Below, piece after piece: positions 1 to 7,768 of a stretch of 64,000 nucleotides of DNA. The stretch's first letter is position 1, and each line of letters begins with the position of its first letter. The position numbers and the translations under genes are program-made. A model generated the notes under the pieces. That model was given only the letters and a program-made list of their open reading frames with translations, was not told the origin of the DNA and did no database searches. Source of the stretch: Acinetobacter guerrae (GTDB taxonomy: Bacteria > Pseudomonadota > Gammaproteobacteria > Pseudomonadales > Moraxellaceae); assembly GCF_009372255.1 (NCBI RefSeq), contig NZ_LXGN01000005.1:212942-276941 (forward strand), in the 5' to 3' direction.

Positions 1-231
1 CTAGATTTAGCCTTCTCACGTGATCAGGAACAACGAATTTATGTGCAGGACATCTTAAGACAACAAGCTGATGAACTGAAAGCATGGATTGATCGTGACG
101 CTGTAATCTATGTCTGTGGCAGTATTGATGGTATGGCGAGCGGAGTCGATCAGGTACTCAATGAAATTTTGGGTGAGACCAAGATGGATGAATTACGTTT
201 AGATGGACGTTACCGTCGAGATGTTTACTAA
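1..231 (+). CDS. C-terminal end of a CysJ-like NADPH flavoprotein reductase (partial)
   Basis: Only the last 76 codons are inside the window; the frame is open from base 1 to the TAA at 229. The visible part matches the NADP-binding end of the ferredoxin-NADP reductase fold in sulfite reductase flavoprotein alpha subunits: a VYVCGS-type loop (residues YVCGSIDGMASGV) that contacts NADP, then a helix and the terminal motif RYRRDVY, which is almost the E. coli CysJ ending. Proteins of this group pass electrons from NADPH through FAD and FMN to a haem partner. Which partner is used here cannot be told because the FMN and FAD domains lie upstream. An intrinsic terminator follows, so this is probably the last gene of its transcript. 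Confidence 0.75.
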   Translation, partial: LDLAFSRDQEQRIYVQDILRQQADELKAWIDRDAVIYVCGSIDGMASGVDQVLNEILGETKMDELRLDGRYRRDVY

Positions 232-256
232 GTTTAATCGCTAACTATCGCAATGA

Positions 257-294
257 AAAAAGGATATTCCAAATCACTGGAATATCCTTTTTTA
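257..294 (+). terminator. Intrinsic terminator after the reductase
   Basis: Inverted repeat AAGGATATTCC / GGAATATCCTT (11 bp, 8-nt loop) followed by a T run. It lies 26 bases after the stop codon of the upstream gene. Confidence 0.85.
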
Positions 295-339
295 TTCGAC
301 TCAAACACATGAAATTGATACAGTTCATTATGATTATTG

Positions 340-1155
340 ATGCACTCACCCTATATAAGAACATTTGATATGTCCGCTAGTCTTTTTATTCGTCTCAGCT
401 TGTTTGTGATTGGTTTGATTTTATCTGCTGATGCGGTATTACTTTTATCCTATCGAAAAATTCATTTAGGAATAATATTACCTCTCCTCATAGGCTTTGT
501 TTTCTGCATATATGCCTTGTTTTATGTTCAAATTCAACAATGGCTCAATCAACATATCAAAATAAAAAAACTCTGGCGCTGTGGATGGGCAATATTCGTT
601 GTCTGGTTAATGACGCTTTTTGCTTTTTTTGCTTTTTTAATCTTACAAATCAAAGATAATCAATCCATACCTCCTGTAAAATCAATTATTGTACTGGGTA
701 GCGGTATCGAAAATGGACAACCTTCAGCTGCTCTGGCTAAACGCTTGGATACAGCTGCGCCTATTGCCAAGGCACAACCAGACGCGTTGCTCATCCTTAC
801 TGGTGGATTGGACTTTGGAGAAACACATACCGAAGCCGCCATCATGGCGAATTATTTACAGCAGCATTATTCGCTACCATCTACACAAATGATGCTAGAA
901 AATCAAAGTACCAGTACGGAACTTAATTTAAAAAATAGTCAGATCATTCTCAAGCAGCATCAAATCCATTTGAATAACCCGATTGTAATTGTCACCAGTG
1001 ACTTTCATACTCTTCGAGCTAAAGCCATTGCACAAAAACAAGGCTATTCTCATGTATATATGGTCTCAGCACCCACCCCATTGCTAATCCGTTACAATGC
1101 ATGGTTAAGGGAATATTTTGCCTACTTAAGTGGATGGATTTTGAATGAATATTAA
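340..1155 (+). CDS. YdcF/SanA-type DUF218 membrane protein
   Basis: About 271 residues. The N-terminal half has three or four hydrophobic segments (roughly residues 12-35, 40-60, 75-105). The C-terminal half is a DUF218 domain: IIVLGSG at its start, then LILTGG, a TEA motif, a SxSTxxN-like segment (NQSTSTELN) and VTSDFHTLRA near the end. Family members such as SanA, ElyC and YdcF are linked to envelope integrity and peptidoglycan or lipid carrier metabolism, but the reaction is not settled. I take the ATG at 340; a TTG at 337 and an ATG at 370 are also in frame and no strong ribosome site decides between them. It is convergent with the next gene, with only one base between the stops. Confidence 0.8.
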   Translation: MHSPYIRTFDMSASLFIRLSLFVIGLILSADAVLLLSYRKIHLGIILPLLIGFVFCIYALFYVQIQQWLNQHIKIKKLWRCGWAIFVVWLMTLFAFFAFLILQIKDNQSIPPVKSIIVLGSGIENGQPSAALAKRLDTAAPIAKAQPDALLILTGGLDFGETHTEAAIMANYLQQHYSLPSTQMMLENQSTSTELNLKNSQIILKQHQIHLNNPIVIVTSDFHTLRAKAIAQKQGYSHVYMVSAPTPLLIRYNAWLREYFAYLSGWILNEY

Positions 1156-1156
1156 T

Positions 1157-1618
1157 TCAATTTAGCCGAATCGAACGCGGTAAAGGTAATTTTAAATCGG
1201 CAAAGATTTCGGGCTTTTGCAAATAAAGTTGATACAGAAAACTTTTAATATCTGCCAAAAAACTTTCAGGTTTGACCAGTAAATTCTGCCCTTCTGGCGT
1301 TAGGTCTAAAGAAAGTAGAGTATTTTGTTCGCGTAAATAAGGAATAAGTTTCTGTACGAGAGTTACAAGCGAAATTTCTTGGAGCTCATAACTTTGCCAA
1401 CTTCCTTTTTGTAGAAGCGTTGCCAAACTCTTACTGTGCCAGAGAGCGAAAGCTTGCTGCCCAGTTGGCGTTGCACATAAAGCCCAACCATCATCATACA
1501 AACCGATCACATGATTTTGAAAAACAATCGTTTCAATAAATTGTTTATATACGTTTTTTGGATCATTCTTCAGATGAGATGACGTAGATATAACAGAACG
1601 TCGATAGGGATTTCGCAT
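1157..1618 (-). CDS. DUF2750 domain protein
   Basis: 153 residues from the ATG at 1618. The frame stays open further upstream, but that part reads through a tRNA gene (1693-1768), so the longer start is not credible. The core carries the DUF2750 signature: VYKQFIETIV, then GLYDDGWAL, a PTGQQAFALWHS stretch and a hydrophobic ISLVTLVQKLIPYL segment. The function of this cytoplasmic family is unknown. The gene starts only 74 bases after the last tRNA of the cluster and no hairpin terminator lies between, so read-through from the strong tRNA promoter is possible. The ribosome site is poor. Confidence 0.7.
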   Translation of the reverse strand: MRNPYRRSVISTSSHLKNDPKNVYKQFIETIVFQNHVIGLYDDGWALCATPTGQQAFALWHSKSLATLLQKGSWQSYELQEISLVTLVQKLIPYLREQNTLLSLDLTPEGQNLLVKPESFLADIKSFLYQLYLQKPEIFADLKLPLPRSIRLN

Positions 1619-1692
1619 ATTGTAGTAATAATAAAGCAGAATGAAACTAAAGCTTAGAAAAATCAAAGAAAAAAAGCAAGATAAAGGAGATA

Positions 1693-1768
1693 TGGTGGGC
1701 GCTGACGGGATCGAACCGCCGACATTCTGCTTGTAAGGCAGACGCTCTACCAACTGAGCTAAGCGCCC
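1693..1768 (-). tRNA. tRNA-Val (TAC), copy nearest the end of the cluster
   Basis: 76 nt including an encoded CCA. The acceptor stem GGGCGCT pairs with AGCGCCC, the D arm has AGCTCAGTTGGTAGAGC, the anticodon loop CTTACAA gives TAC, and the T arm carries GGTTCGATCC. It is identical to the copies at 2030 and 2348. Confidence 0.97.
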
Positions 1769-1918
1769 TGAGTGAGGATTAGAAAAGCATTGCTTTTCCC
1801 GAACGCAAGAGAAAAATCCATGATTTTTCTGACAAGTTTCGACTCAATTTTACGATACAAGACAAACGCAATACGAAAATCTTGAACAAATATTTTCTTA
1901 AATAGAAGATTAAGAAAA
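1769..1918 (-). other. 150-nt tRNA spacer with three small hairpins
   Basis: The spacer between the last tRNA-Asp and the last tRNA-Val is longer than the others (about 25-45 nt) and holds three perfect inverted repeats: TTTTCTTAA/TTAAGAAAA (1893-1918), AGAAAAATC/GATTTTTCT (1810-1830) and GAAAAGC/GCTTTTC (1782-1798). They could be processing sites or partial terminators in the tRNA precursor. No gene is supported here. Confidence 0.55.
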
Positions 1919-1995
1919 TGGCGCAGCGGACGGGGCTCGAACCCGCGACCCCCGGCGTGACAGGCCGGTATTCTAACCAACTGAACTACCGCTGC
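1919..1995 (-). tRNA. tRNA-Asp (GTC)
   Basis: 77 nt with encoded CCA. The acceptor stem GCAGCGG pairs with CCGCTGC, the D arm is TAGTTCAGTTGGTTAGAATA, the anticodon loop CTGTCAC gives GTC, and the T arm is GCGGGTTCGAGCCCCGT. The sequence is close to E. coli tRNA-Asp and identical to the other two copies here. Confidence 0.97.
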
Positions 1996-2029
1996 ACATA
2001 ATACTTTAAAAAAGTATAGGTCACAAATG

Positions 2030-2105
2030 TGGTGGGCGCTGACGGGATCGAACCGCCGACATTCTGCTTGTAAGGCAGACGCTCTACCAACTGAGCTAAG
2101 CGCCC
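2030..2105 (-). tRNA. tRNA-Val (TAC), middle copy
   Basis: Same 76-nt sequence as the copies at 1693 and 2348, with anticodon TAC and encoded CCA. It is 20 nt from the next tRNA-Asp in the precursor. Confidence 0.97.
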
Positions 2106-2125
2106 GCAAAAGTGTTTGTTAAAAG

Positions 2126-2202
2126 TGGCGCAGCGGACGGGGCTCGAACCCGCGACCCCCGGCGTGACAGGCCGGTATTCTAACCAACTGAACTACCGCT
2201 GC
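2126..2202 (-). tRNA. tRNA-Asp (GTC), second copy
   Basis: 77 nt, identical to the copy at 1919, anticodon GTC, encoded CCA. Part of the same precursor transcript. Confidence 0.97.
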
Positions 2203-2247
2203 ACTTTCACAAAGTCACTATTGTGGCAAACGATATTAAAACTTAAG

Positions 2248-2324
2248 TGGCGCAGCGGACGGGGCTCGAACCCGCGACCCCCGGCGTGACAGGCCGGTAT
2301 TCTAACCAACTGAACTACCGCTGC
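2248..2324 (-). tRNA. tRNA-Asp (GTC), third copy
   Basis: 77 nt, identical to the other two tRNA-Asp genes, anticodon GTC, encoded CCA. It is the second gene of the transcript. Confidence 0.97.
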
Positions 2325-2347
2325 ACTAAAGTCTTAACGTAAAGGCT

Positions 2348-2423
2348 TGGTGGGCGCTGACGGGATCGAACCGCCGACATTCTGCTTGTAAGGCAGACGC
2401 TCTACCAACTGAGCTAAGCGCCC
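2348..2423 (-). tRNA. tRNA-Val (TAC), promoter-proximal copy
   Basis: 76 nt, identical to the copies at 1693 and 2030, anticodon TAC, encoded CCA. It is the first gene after the promoter at 2451-2478. Confidence 0.97.
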
Positions 2424-2450
2424 TTAACGTCTTCATCGTTTGTGAGGTGC

Positions 2451-2478
2451 ATTATAGAGAATCTAATCAGCGTGTCAA
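2451..2478 (-). promoter_or_regulatory. Near-consensus sigma-70 promoter of the tRNA operon
   Basis: Read on the minus strand: TTGACA (2473-2478), a 16-bp spacer, then a perfect TATAAT (2451-2456), followed by GCACC. Both hexamers are consensus. It lies 27 bases before the first tRNA, which fits a stable-RNA promoter. The G/C bases just after the -10 would fit growth-rate control, which is inference. Confidence 0.88.
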
Positions 2479-2646
2479 ACGCTTTTCCCGTTCTTTTCTT
2501 AAAATCCAGTGTGAATGATTAAAAAATAAGTAATTCGATAGAAAAACCTGAAAATTCTGTGTTTTATTTAAACATTATATGTTTATTTCTCACCTTTAGA
2601 AGCCACTTGGTCACCCGATTTTAAAACAAAAATACACTCTTAAAAC

Positions 2647-3174
2647 CTATGAATCTGCATGTAGAGGAATAAATGTGTCAATTTTAGTTTCAGATAAATA
2701 AACTAAAGCGCCTTGTTGCATTAAATCAAATACCTCTACAACATCTTGATTACGCATCCGAATACAACCATGCGAAACTGGTATTCCCATAGGTTCAATA
2801 TCAGGCGTTCCGTGAATATAGATATATCTTTGCTTACTATCACAGCCCTGCCCATGATTAAAACCCTGCTCCAGACCTTCTAACCAGAGGATTCTGGATA
2901 AAATCCAATCGCGTTGTGGATGCTGTAATGCCAACGATGGAGAATAAATTTCACCTGTAGGCTGCCGCGCAATAAAAACCGTATTCATAGACAAATTTTC
3001 ACCAAATTTTTCAGCAATTTGATGCCAACCGCGCGGTGTTTTACCCGAGTTTTCCTGCTCTCCAACTCCATTTTTACCCGAAGAAATCAAATATAATTTA
3101 TTATGCTTGGGTAAATATAAAAGTTGTTGTTCTAAATCAATCAGAATATCTGCCTGTTCTAACGTATAAGACAT
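2647..3174 (-). CDS. elsL: YkuD-fold L,D-transpeptidase family protein without signal peptide (ElsL/LdtK-like L,D-carboxypeptidase)
   Basis: 175 residues. The YkuD catalytic signature is clear near residues 120-140: IHGTP, then SHGCIRMRN with the nucleophilic cysteine. The N-terminus starts straight into the domain with no signal peptide or membrane segment, which is unusual because most YkuD enzymes act in the periplasm. Acinetobacter is known to have a cytoplasmic YkuD enzyme (ElsL, also called LdtK) that trims tetrapeptides to tripeptides in peptidoglycan recycling; length and lack of export signal fit that protein. The symbol rests on this match by memory, not on a search. It stands alone, facing away from ybaN. 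Confidence 0.72.
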   Translation of the reverse strand: MSYTLEQADILIDLEQQLLYLPKHNKLYLISSGKNGVGEQENSGKTPRGWHQIAEKFGENLSMNTVFIARQPTGEIYSPSLALQHPQRDWILSRILWLEGLEQGFNHGQGCDSKQRYIYIHGTPDIEPMGIPVSHGCIRMRNQDVVEVFDLMQQGALVYLSETKIDTFIPLHADS

Positions 3175-3270
3175 TTCACTTCTCTATTTTGAATATTCGA
3201 AATTGAGGAATAATTTCTTAAATTTTTGTTCACATAAACAACATTAAAAGAGATGTATTAAGTTTTTTAA

Positions 3271-3414
3271 CGGTTTCACTCGAGCATAGCCCTCACCTTG
3301 CGCACCTAAAAAACCTTAAAGCGATACTTTAAGTTTTTTTAACGGTTTCACTCGGGCATAGCCCTCGCCTTGCGCACCTAAAAAGCCTTAAAGCGATGCT
3401 TTAAGTTTTTTTAA
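3271..3414 (-). repeat. Two tandem 72-bp repeats behind ybaN
   Basis: Two near-identical 72-bp units (3271-3342 and 3343-3414) differ at a few positions. Each begins CGGTTTCACTCG and includes the hairpin half-sites CTTAAAG/CTTTAAG plus a T/A run. Read on the minus strand each unit gives an 8-bp stem with a T tract, a terminator-like structure. The next repeat boundary coincides with the stop codon region of ybaN (CGGTGCTCAGG at 3415). Confidence 0.8.
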
Positions 3415-3770
3415 CGGTGCTCAGGACGTAGCCATAACCACACAGCAACAATCAACATAATGCTATCAGTAAAAACTTTTACCCAAAATGGTGCATTGGT
3501 AAACAACATAATAATGCCACTAATCAGCATCATTATACTGGCAATCCATTTAGCTCTACGAGGAACTGTGCCATGTTCACGCCAATTACGTAAGGTCGGA
3601 CCATATTTAGGATGATTGAGCAACCATGCATCCATTTGCGGCCATCCCTTTGATGCAGCCCATGCCGCTAGGATTAAAAATACTGTTGTTGGCATACCTG
3701 GCAAAATTGCACCAATAATACCAAGTGTGATAAATATCACCACAAGGCTTCGCCAAAACAACGTTTTCAT
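3411..3770 (-). CDS. ybaN: YbaN family (DUF454) inner membrane protein
   Basis: 119 residues. The N-terminus has the family pattern GIIGAILPGMPTTVFLILAAW, followed by the NHPKYGPxLRNWREHGxVPRRAKW signature (roughly residues 52-75), then two membrane segments at the C-terminus. The function of DUF454 proteins is unknown. The start ATG at 3770 follows a weak AGGATTC site. The stop codon lies at the edge of the 72-bp repeat array. Confidence 0.88.
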   Translation of the reverse strand: MKTLFWRSLVVIFITLGIIGAILPGMPTTVFLILAAWAASKGWPQMDAWLLNHPKYGPTLRNWREHGTVPRRAKWIASIMMLISGIIMLFTNAPFWVKVFTDSIMLIVAVWLWLRPEHR

Positions 3771-3861
3771 ACTGAATCCTAAAATTGCTTATGCGCGCCT
3801 AGTATAAAAGTTTTATAGGCTGTTTGCTTACTCTTACTTTAAATTATTAAATCAGGTTGTT

Positions 3862-4716
3862 ATGCCCCATCCTCTTTTCATGACAGAATATTTTGAACCC
3901 TGGTTGCAGTTTAAACAGCCAAGTGTACGTCAACTGGCCTTTTGTTTAGCCAGTCCAAATATTATTAAAAGTATCCCAGAACAATTGAATATCAAGCATG
4001 AATTTGATCTACATACTCCGCATTTCTGGCAAACGCAATTTATCGCTTATCAGCAACGCTTGCTAAAGCTGGATCAGCATCCAGAACCTCTATTCGATTT
4101 TCTAAATCAATTGAAAAGCACACGTTTAGGTTTACGATTTGAATATTTACTCTGGTTTTGGCTACAAGACTATGAGTATCACTCTTACCAACTTCTAGGC
4201 CACAGTATCCAGAAAATACAAGGTGCAAAAACATTAGGCGAACTTGATTTCGTTGTTTTAAATACAGATACAAGCGAAATTGAGCATTGGGAAGTTGCTT
4301 TAAAATATTATTTGGGGGAAGCAGATTTCTCCTTACCTTATTGGTTTGGATTAAATCGTGACGATACTTTATCTAAAAAACTGAATCATTTTACCCAACG
4401 ACAATTCCAGTTTAAACAAATAGAGCATTATCTCATTCACAAACGTTATGCTGTGCTTAAAGGACAGCTTTATTTACCTGAAACGGCATCAGCAACAGAT
4501 CCAAATTTGAACTGGATTCAACCCCAAAGGCGAGTTGGCACATGGGGAAATCAAATCAAGAAAGGTTATTATCGATTAACGCGTCATGAATGGATCTGCC
4601 CTAATTATTTTGCAAGCTCAGCAGAAGCAAGATGGTGGACAAATGGTTTATACAGGAGACATGATCAACCGATGAGATTCTATATGTATCGTCAACACTT
4701 ACTGACCTATAAATAA
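3862..4716 (+). CDS. DUF1853 family protein, PD-(D/E)XK-like
   Basis: 284 residues, no signal peptide. The conserved DUF1853 core is visible: LRFEYLLWFWL (residues 91-101), TLGELDF (124-130) and HWEVALKYYL (142-151). The acidic residue in GELDF (D129) followed after about 15 residues by E144 and K148 resembles the active-site layout of PD-(D/E)XK nucleases; whether it is active is not known. It starts 91 bases after ybaN, on the other strand, and has no co-oriented partner upstream. No strong ribosome site is seen before the ATG at 3862. Confidence 0.75.
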   Translation: MPHPLFMTEYFEPWLQFKQPSVRQLAFCLASPNIIKSIPEQLNIKHEFDLHTPHFWQTQFIAYQQRLLKLDQHPEPLFDFLNQLKSTRLGLRFEYLLWFWLQDYEYHSYQLLGHSIQKIQGAKTLGELDFVVLNTDTSEIEHWEVALKYYLGEADFSLPYWFGLNRDDTLSKKLNHFTQRQFQFKQIEHYLIHKRYAVLKGQLYLPETASATDPNLNWIQPQRRVGTWGNQIKKGYYRLTRHEWICPNYFASSAEARWWTNGLYRRHDQPMRFYMYRQHLLTYK

Positions 4717-4847
4717 CTTATTTACAAGAATAATTCTCTATTGAAACATTTTTTAACACATTTACTATCAAACACCCATGTTCATTTTTACGATTAGTTT
4801 TTAATCTTTTAAGTACATCAGAATTAAATCTAAAGTGGAGATAGATG

Positions 4848-4988
4848 ATGAAAAAAATCTTAGTTGCATCAGTAATGGTTGCTTTTGTTTTAACGGGTTG
4901 TAATACTTTTAAAGGTATGGGACAAGATGTGTCTAAAGCAGGTGATGCTGTAACAAACACTGCTGAAAAAACACAAAATAAAATGTAA
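4848..4988 (+). CDS. Entericidin-like small lipoprotein
   Basis: 46 residues. A short basic start and hydrophobic run end in the lipobox LTGC (cysteine about residue 18), followed by NTFKGMGQDVSKAGDAV and a lysine-rich tail. This layout is that of EcnA/EcnB-type lipoproteins, small membrane lipoproteins associated with stationary phase and envelope stress. GTGGAG at 4835-4840 is 7 bases before the ATG at 4848 and 4 before another ATG at 4845, so 4848 is preferred. A terminator follows at once, making this a single-gene unit. Confidence 0.8.
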   Translation: MKKILVASVMVAFVLTGCNTFKGMGQDVSKAGDAVTNTAEKTQNKM

Positions 4989-5007
4989 GCTGCTGGTTTA
5001 CACTTTG

Positions 5008-5035
5008 AAACCTTATCAATTGATAAGGTTTTTTC
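5008..5035 (+). terminator. Intrinsic terminator of the small lipoprotein gene
   Basis: The self-complementary stretch AAACCTTATCAATTGATAAGG runs into a T tract, 20 bases after the lipoprotein stop. Confidence 0.85.
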
Positions 5036-5109
5036 ATTTATACATACCCAGATAAAGCCGTTTAGCCTATTATAACAATCAGTTTTTCATTGCCAATATT
5101 TTTTCATAT

Positions 5110-6243
5110 ATGACTTCTTCAGATACCTTAGATCTTAGTTTAGAGCTTCTTCGTCAGCCTTCTGTCACTCCGATTGATCATAATTGTCAAAATATTATGG
5201 CCGACCGTCTTGCTCAAGCGGGTTTCCAAATCGAACATATGCGTTTTGAAGATGTTGATAATTTATGGGCACGTCGTGGCACACAAGCGCCCGTCTTCTG
5301 TTTTGCAGGTCATACAGATGTTGTGCCAACGGGTAACTTACAAGCTTGGGAAACAGATCCCTTTCAACCCCAAATTCGTGATGGAAAACTTTATGGACGT
5401 GGTGCGGCAGACATGAAAACTGCTTTAGCGGCAATGGTGATAGCCACTGAGCGTTTTGTAAAAAAACATCCAGATCATAAAGGTTCAATTGCTTATCTGA
5501 TTACTTCTGATGAAGAAGGCCCTTCCATTAATGGAACGGTTAAAGTAATTGAAACACTTGAAGCGCGTCATGAGAAAATAACATGGTGCTTAGTGGGTGA
5601 ACCCTCAAGTACGCATCAATTAGGCGATATTATCAAAAATGGGCGTCGGGGGTCACTCAATGCCATTTTAACAGTTCAAGGCAAACAAGGTCATGTAGCT
5701 TATCCGCATCTGGCTCGTAATCCTATTCATTTAGCTGCCGCTGCTATTCATGAACTGTGTGAAACTGTCTGGGACGAAGGTAATCAATATTTTCCAGCGA
5801 CCACTTTCCAAATCTCTAATATTCATTCAGGAACAGGAGCAACTAATGTTGTACCTGGCACACTTGAAGTTACCTTTAATTTTAGATATTCCACAGAAGT
5901 TACAGCAGACGTTTTAAAGCAGCGTGTTACAGATTTGCTTAATCGACACGGGCTTGAATATAGCATCGACTGGACATTATCGGGTTTACCCTTCTTAACC
6001 CCAGTTGGAGAATTGGTCAATGCTGCGAAGCATGCAATTAAAAAAATCACAGGCACCGAAACTCAGCTCTCTACCACTGGAGGCACCTCAGATGGACGCT
6101 TTATTGCTCCAACTGGCGCACAAGTTTTAGAGTTAGGCGTATTAAATGCTTCAATCCATCAGATCAATGAAAATGTGAATGTCTCAGATTTAGAACCCTT
6201 GGCTGAGATTTATGAAGAAATGCTGATACAACTCCTCACCTAA
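5110..6243 (+). CDS. dapE: Succinyl-diaminopimelate desuccinylase
   Basis: 377 residues, the usual length for DapE. It removes succinate from N-succinyl-L,L-diaminopimelate in lysine and peptidoglycan precursor synthesis, in the cytoplasm. The M20 metallopeptidase motifs are present: [10 protein letters not shown] (H68, D70), GRGAADMK (metal-bridging D101) and SDEEGP (catalytic E135, E136); a late histidine (SIHQINENV) completes the zinc site. The region after residue 180 has the dimerisation domain pattern [22 protein letters not shown]. No strong Shine-Dalgarno precedes the ATG at 5110. It is followed by its own terminator. Confidence 0.95.
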   Translation: MTSSDTLDLSLELLRQPSVTPIDHNCQNIMADRLAQAGFQIEHMRFEDVDNLWARRGTQAPVFCFAGHTDVVPTGNLQAWETDPFQPQIRDGKLYGRGAADMKTALAAMVIATERFVKKHPDHKGSIAYLITSDEEGPSINGTVKVIETLEARHEKITWCLVGEPSSTHQLGDIIKNGRRGSLNAILTVQGKQGHVAYPHLARNPIHLAAAAIHELCETVWDEGNQYFPATTFQISNIHSGTGATNVVPGTLEVTFNFRYSTEVTADVLKQRVTDLLNRHGLEYSIDWTLSGLPFLTPVGELVNAAKHAIKKITGTETQLSTTGGTSDGRFIAPTGAQVLELGVLNASIHQINENVNVSDLEPLAEIYEEMLIQLLT

Positions 6244-6259
6244 TCCAACCTAATGATAA

Positions 6260-6286
6260 AAATGCACTCTTTTGAGTGCTTTTTTA
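6260..6286 (+). terminator. Intrinsic terminator of dapE
   Basis: Stem GCACTC/GAGTGC with a TTTT loop, followed by TTTTTT. Confidence 0.85.
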
Positions 6287-6305
6287 TCGTATATAGCAAA
6301 TACAA

Positions 6306-6336
6306 ATAAAAAAAAGCAGCTCGAAAGCTGCTCTTT
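6306..6336 (-). terminator. Intrinsic terminator of ompA
   Basis: Read on the minus strand: AGCAGC, loop, GCTGCT, then a run of T. It lies 20 bases after the ompA stop. Confidence 0.85.
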
Positions 6337-6355
6337 TTACTGTCAAAGACTCAGA

Positions 6356-7384
6356 TTATTGAGCTTGTTGACCAGGTTGAGCTACTACGGTACGGCTACC
6401 AGTAATTGTAGCAAATACACGACGGTTCATTGCACGACCTTCTTTAGTGCTGTTGTCAGCAATCGGTTGATCCCATGCAAAACCTTGAGTAGATAAACGA
6501 GATGCATCGATGTTGTATTCGTTTACAAGAGCTGATTTAACAGAGTTAGCACGAGCTAAAGATAAACGTTCGTTCAACTTACGAGGACCAGTATTATCTG
6601 TGTGACCATCAATACGTGCAGTTGCGTTAGGGTATTCAACTAACTTCTCAGCAACTTTAGCAATTTCTGGTTTGTATTGGTCTTTGATATTTGATTTGTT
6701 AGTATCAAAGAACACACGAAGTTCCATGTTAAGATCTTCAGTCAACTCTTGAGGTTGAGGCTGAACTGGAACTGGCTCAACTGGAGCAACTTCAACAACT
6801 GGCGCAGCTGGTTTCAAATGACCACCAAGAACTACGTTTAAACCAGCAAGAGCAGTATAGCTCCAGAATTTTTCGTCAAAGTCATAAGTACCACGAGCTT
6901 CAGTACGAAGTGACAATGCATCATTTAGACGCCAGAAAGCACCTACACCAGCGTTACCGATAGTGTCTTTCTTATCAGCTAAACCATCCATTTCGTATTT
7001 TGCTTGACCAGCACCAAGTAATACGTAAGGCTTGATTTTGCTATCGTAGTTTTTAGTAATAAGGTCAGAAGTAGCGTAGAAGTTACCAACAATGTTTTGT
7101 TGTTTGTATTCTGCACCAGGATTACCAGGAATACCGTCAAGATCACCCTTAACTTGAGAGTATTCAGCTTCAAAACCTAACCAAGGAGTTAACTCTACAC
7201 CCAATCCAGCACCAACGAATAAATCGTCTTGTAGTTCAGGACCAGCAGTAAGCTTGTCATTGTTGTGGTCTGTATCATACCAAGTATAACCCAACAATAA
7301 CGGAGTAACGGTTACGCCAGCATTTGCAGCAGCGAATGGTGCAGCAACAAGCATAGTAGCAAGTGCAATACGACTCAATTTCAT
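6356..7384 (-). CDS. ompA: Outer membrane protein OmpA
   Basis: 342 residues from the ATG at 7384, which has a strong GGAGG site 7 bases upstream; an earlier in-frame start at 7423 lacks this support. A signal peptide ends at FAAANA. Residues about 23-200 form the eight-stranded barrel ([17 protein letters not shown] at the start). A proline-rich hinge ([15 protein letters not shown]) links it to the OmpA C-terminal domain, which holds peptidoglycan by its diaminopimelate: DGHTDNTG and the [13 protein letters not shown] helix with the conserved Asp and Arg. In Acinetobacter this is the major porin and envelope anchor. Confidence 0.95.
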   Translation of the reverse strand: MKLSRIALATMLVAAPFAAANAGVTVTPLLLGYTWYDTDHNNDKLTAGPELQDDLFVGAGLGVELTPWLGFEAEYSQVKGDLDGIPGNPGAEYKQQNIVGNFYATSDLITKNYDSKIKPYVLLGAGQAKYEMDGLADKKDTIGNAGVGAFWRLNDALSLRTEARGTYDFDEKFWSYTALAGLNVVLGGHLKPAAPVVEVAPVEPVPVQPQPQELTEDLNMELRVFFDTNKSNIKDQYKPEIAKVAEKLVEYPNATARIDGHTDNTGPRKLNERLSLARANSVKSALVNEYNIDASRLSTQGFAWDQPIADNSTKEGRAMNRRVFATITGSRTVVAQPGQQAQ

Positions 7385-7768
7385 GGATATCCTCCAGAGA
7401 TAAACAAATTGTTTGTTGTTCAAGCTCAGCCTAAAATTTTTATGGCCCTGAGATAACTTTTTATATACCCCAGTATTATTTTTAAGCTACTCACGTTGAA
7501 TCATACAAACACTTAAACTGATTTCCAAGTGCTTGATAACTTTAATCAAGTAAATTATTGACAAAATTACTTACAATTTCCGTTGTAATTAGGTAACTTT
7601 CTACTCAATTTATTATTGTGAATAGCTTATCTTCACGCTTTCTTTATTTTAACAGCATTCAAACGCTTAAAGTAATAAATATTTCAACTCAAACTTTTTT
7701 TCAATCTTTTTTGCTTAATCTGCTGTTAAAAAACAAAAAAAGTTACATAAGACGGACGTATCTTTAAC
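7385..7768. other. 384-base intergenic region between ompA and the pseudopilin gene
   Basis: Very A+T-rich, between divergent genes, so it should hold both promoters and a long ompA leader. I cannot single out convincing -35/-10 pairs, and no coding frame or RNA gene is supported. Confidence 0.5.

Noticed and set aside
1619..1753. Longer start for the DUF2750 gene
   Set aside because: The extra residues are the translation of a tRNA-Val gene; the ATG at 1618 fits.
1759..2109. Open minus-strand frame of about 116 codons
   Set aside because: It lies across tRNA-Asp and tRNA-Val genes, which explain the sequence.
3271..3414. CRISPR array
   Set aside because: Only two long units with no spacer between them; a plain tandem repeat.
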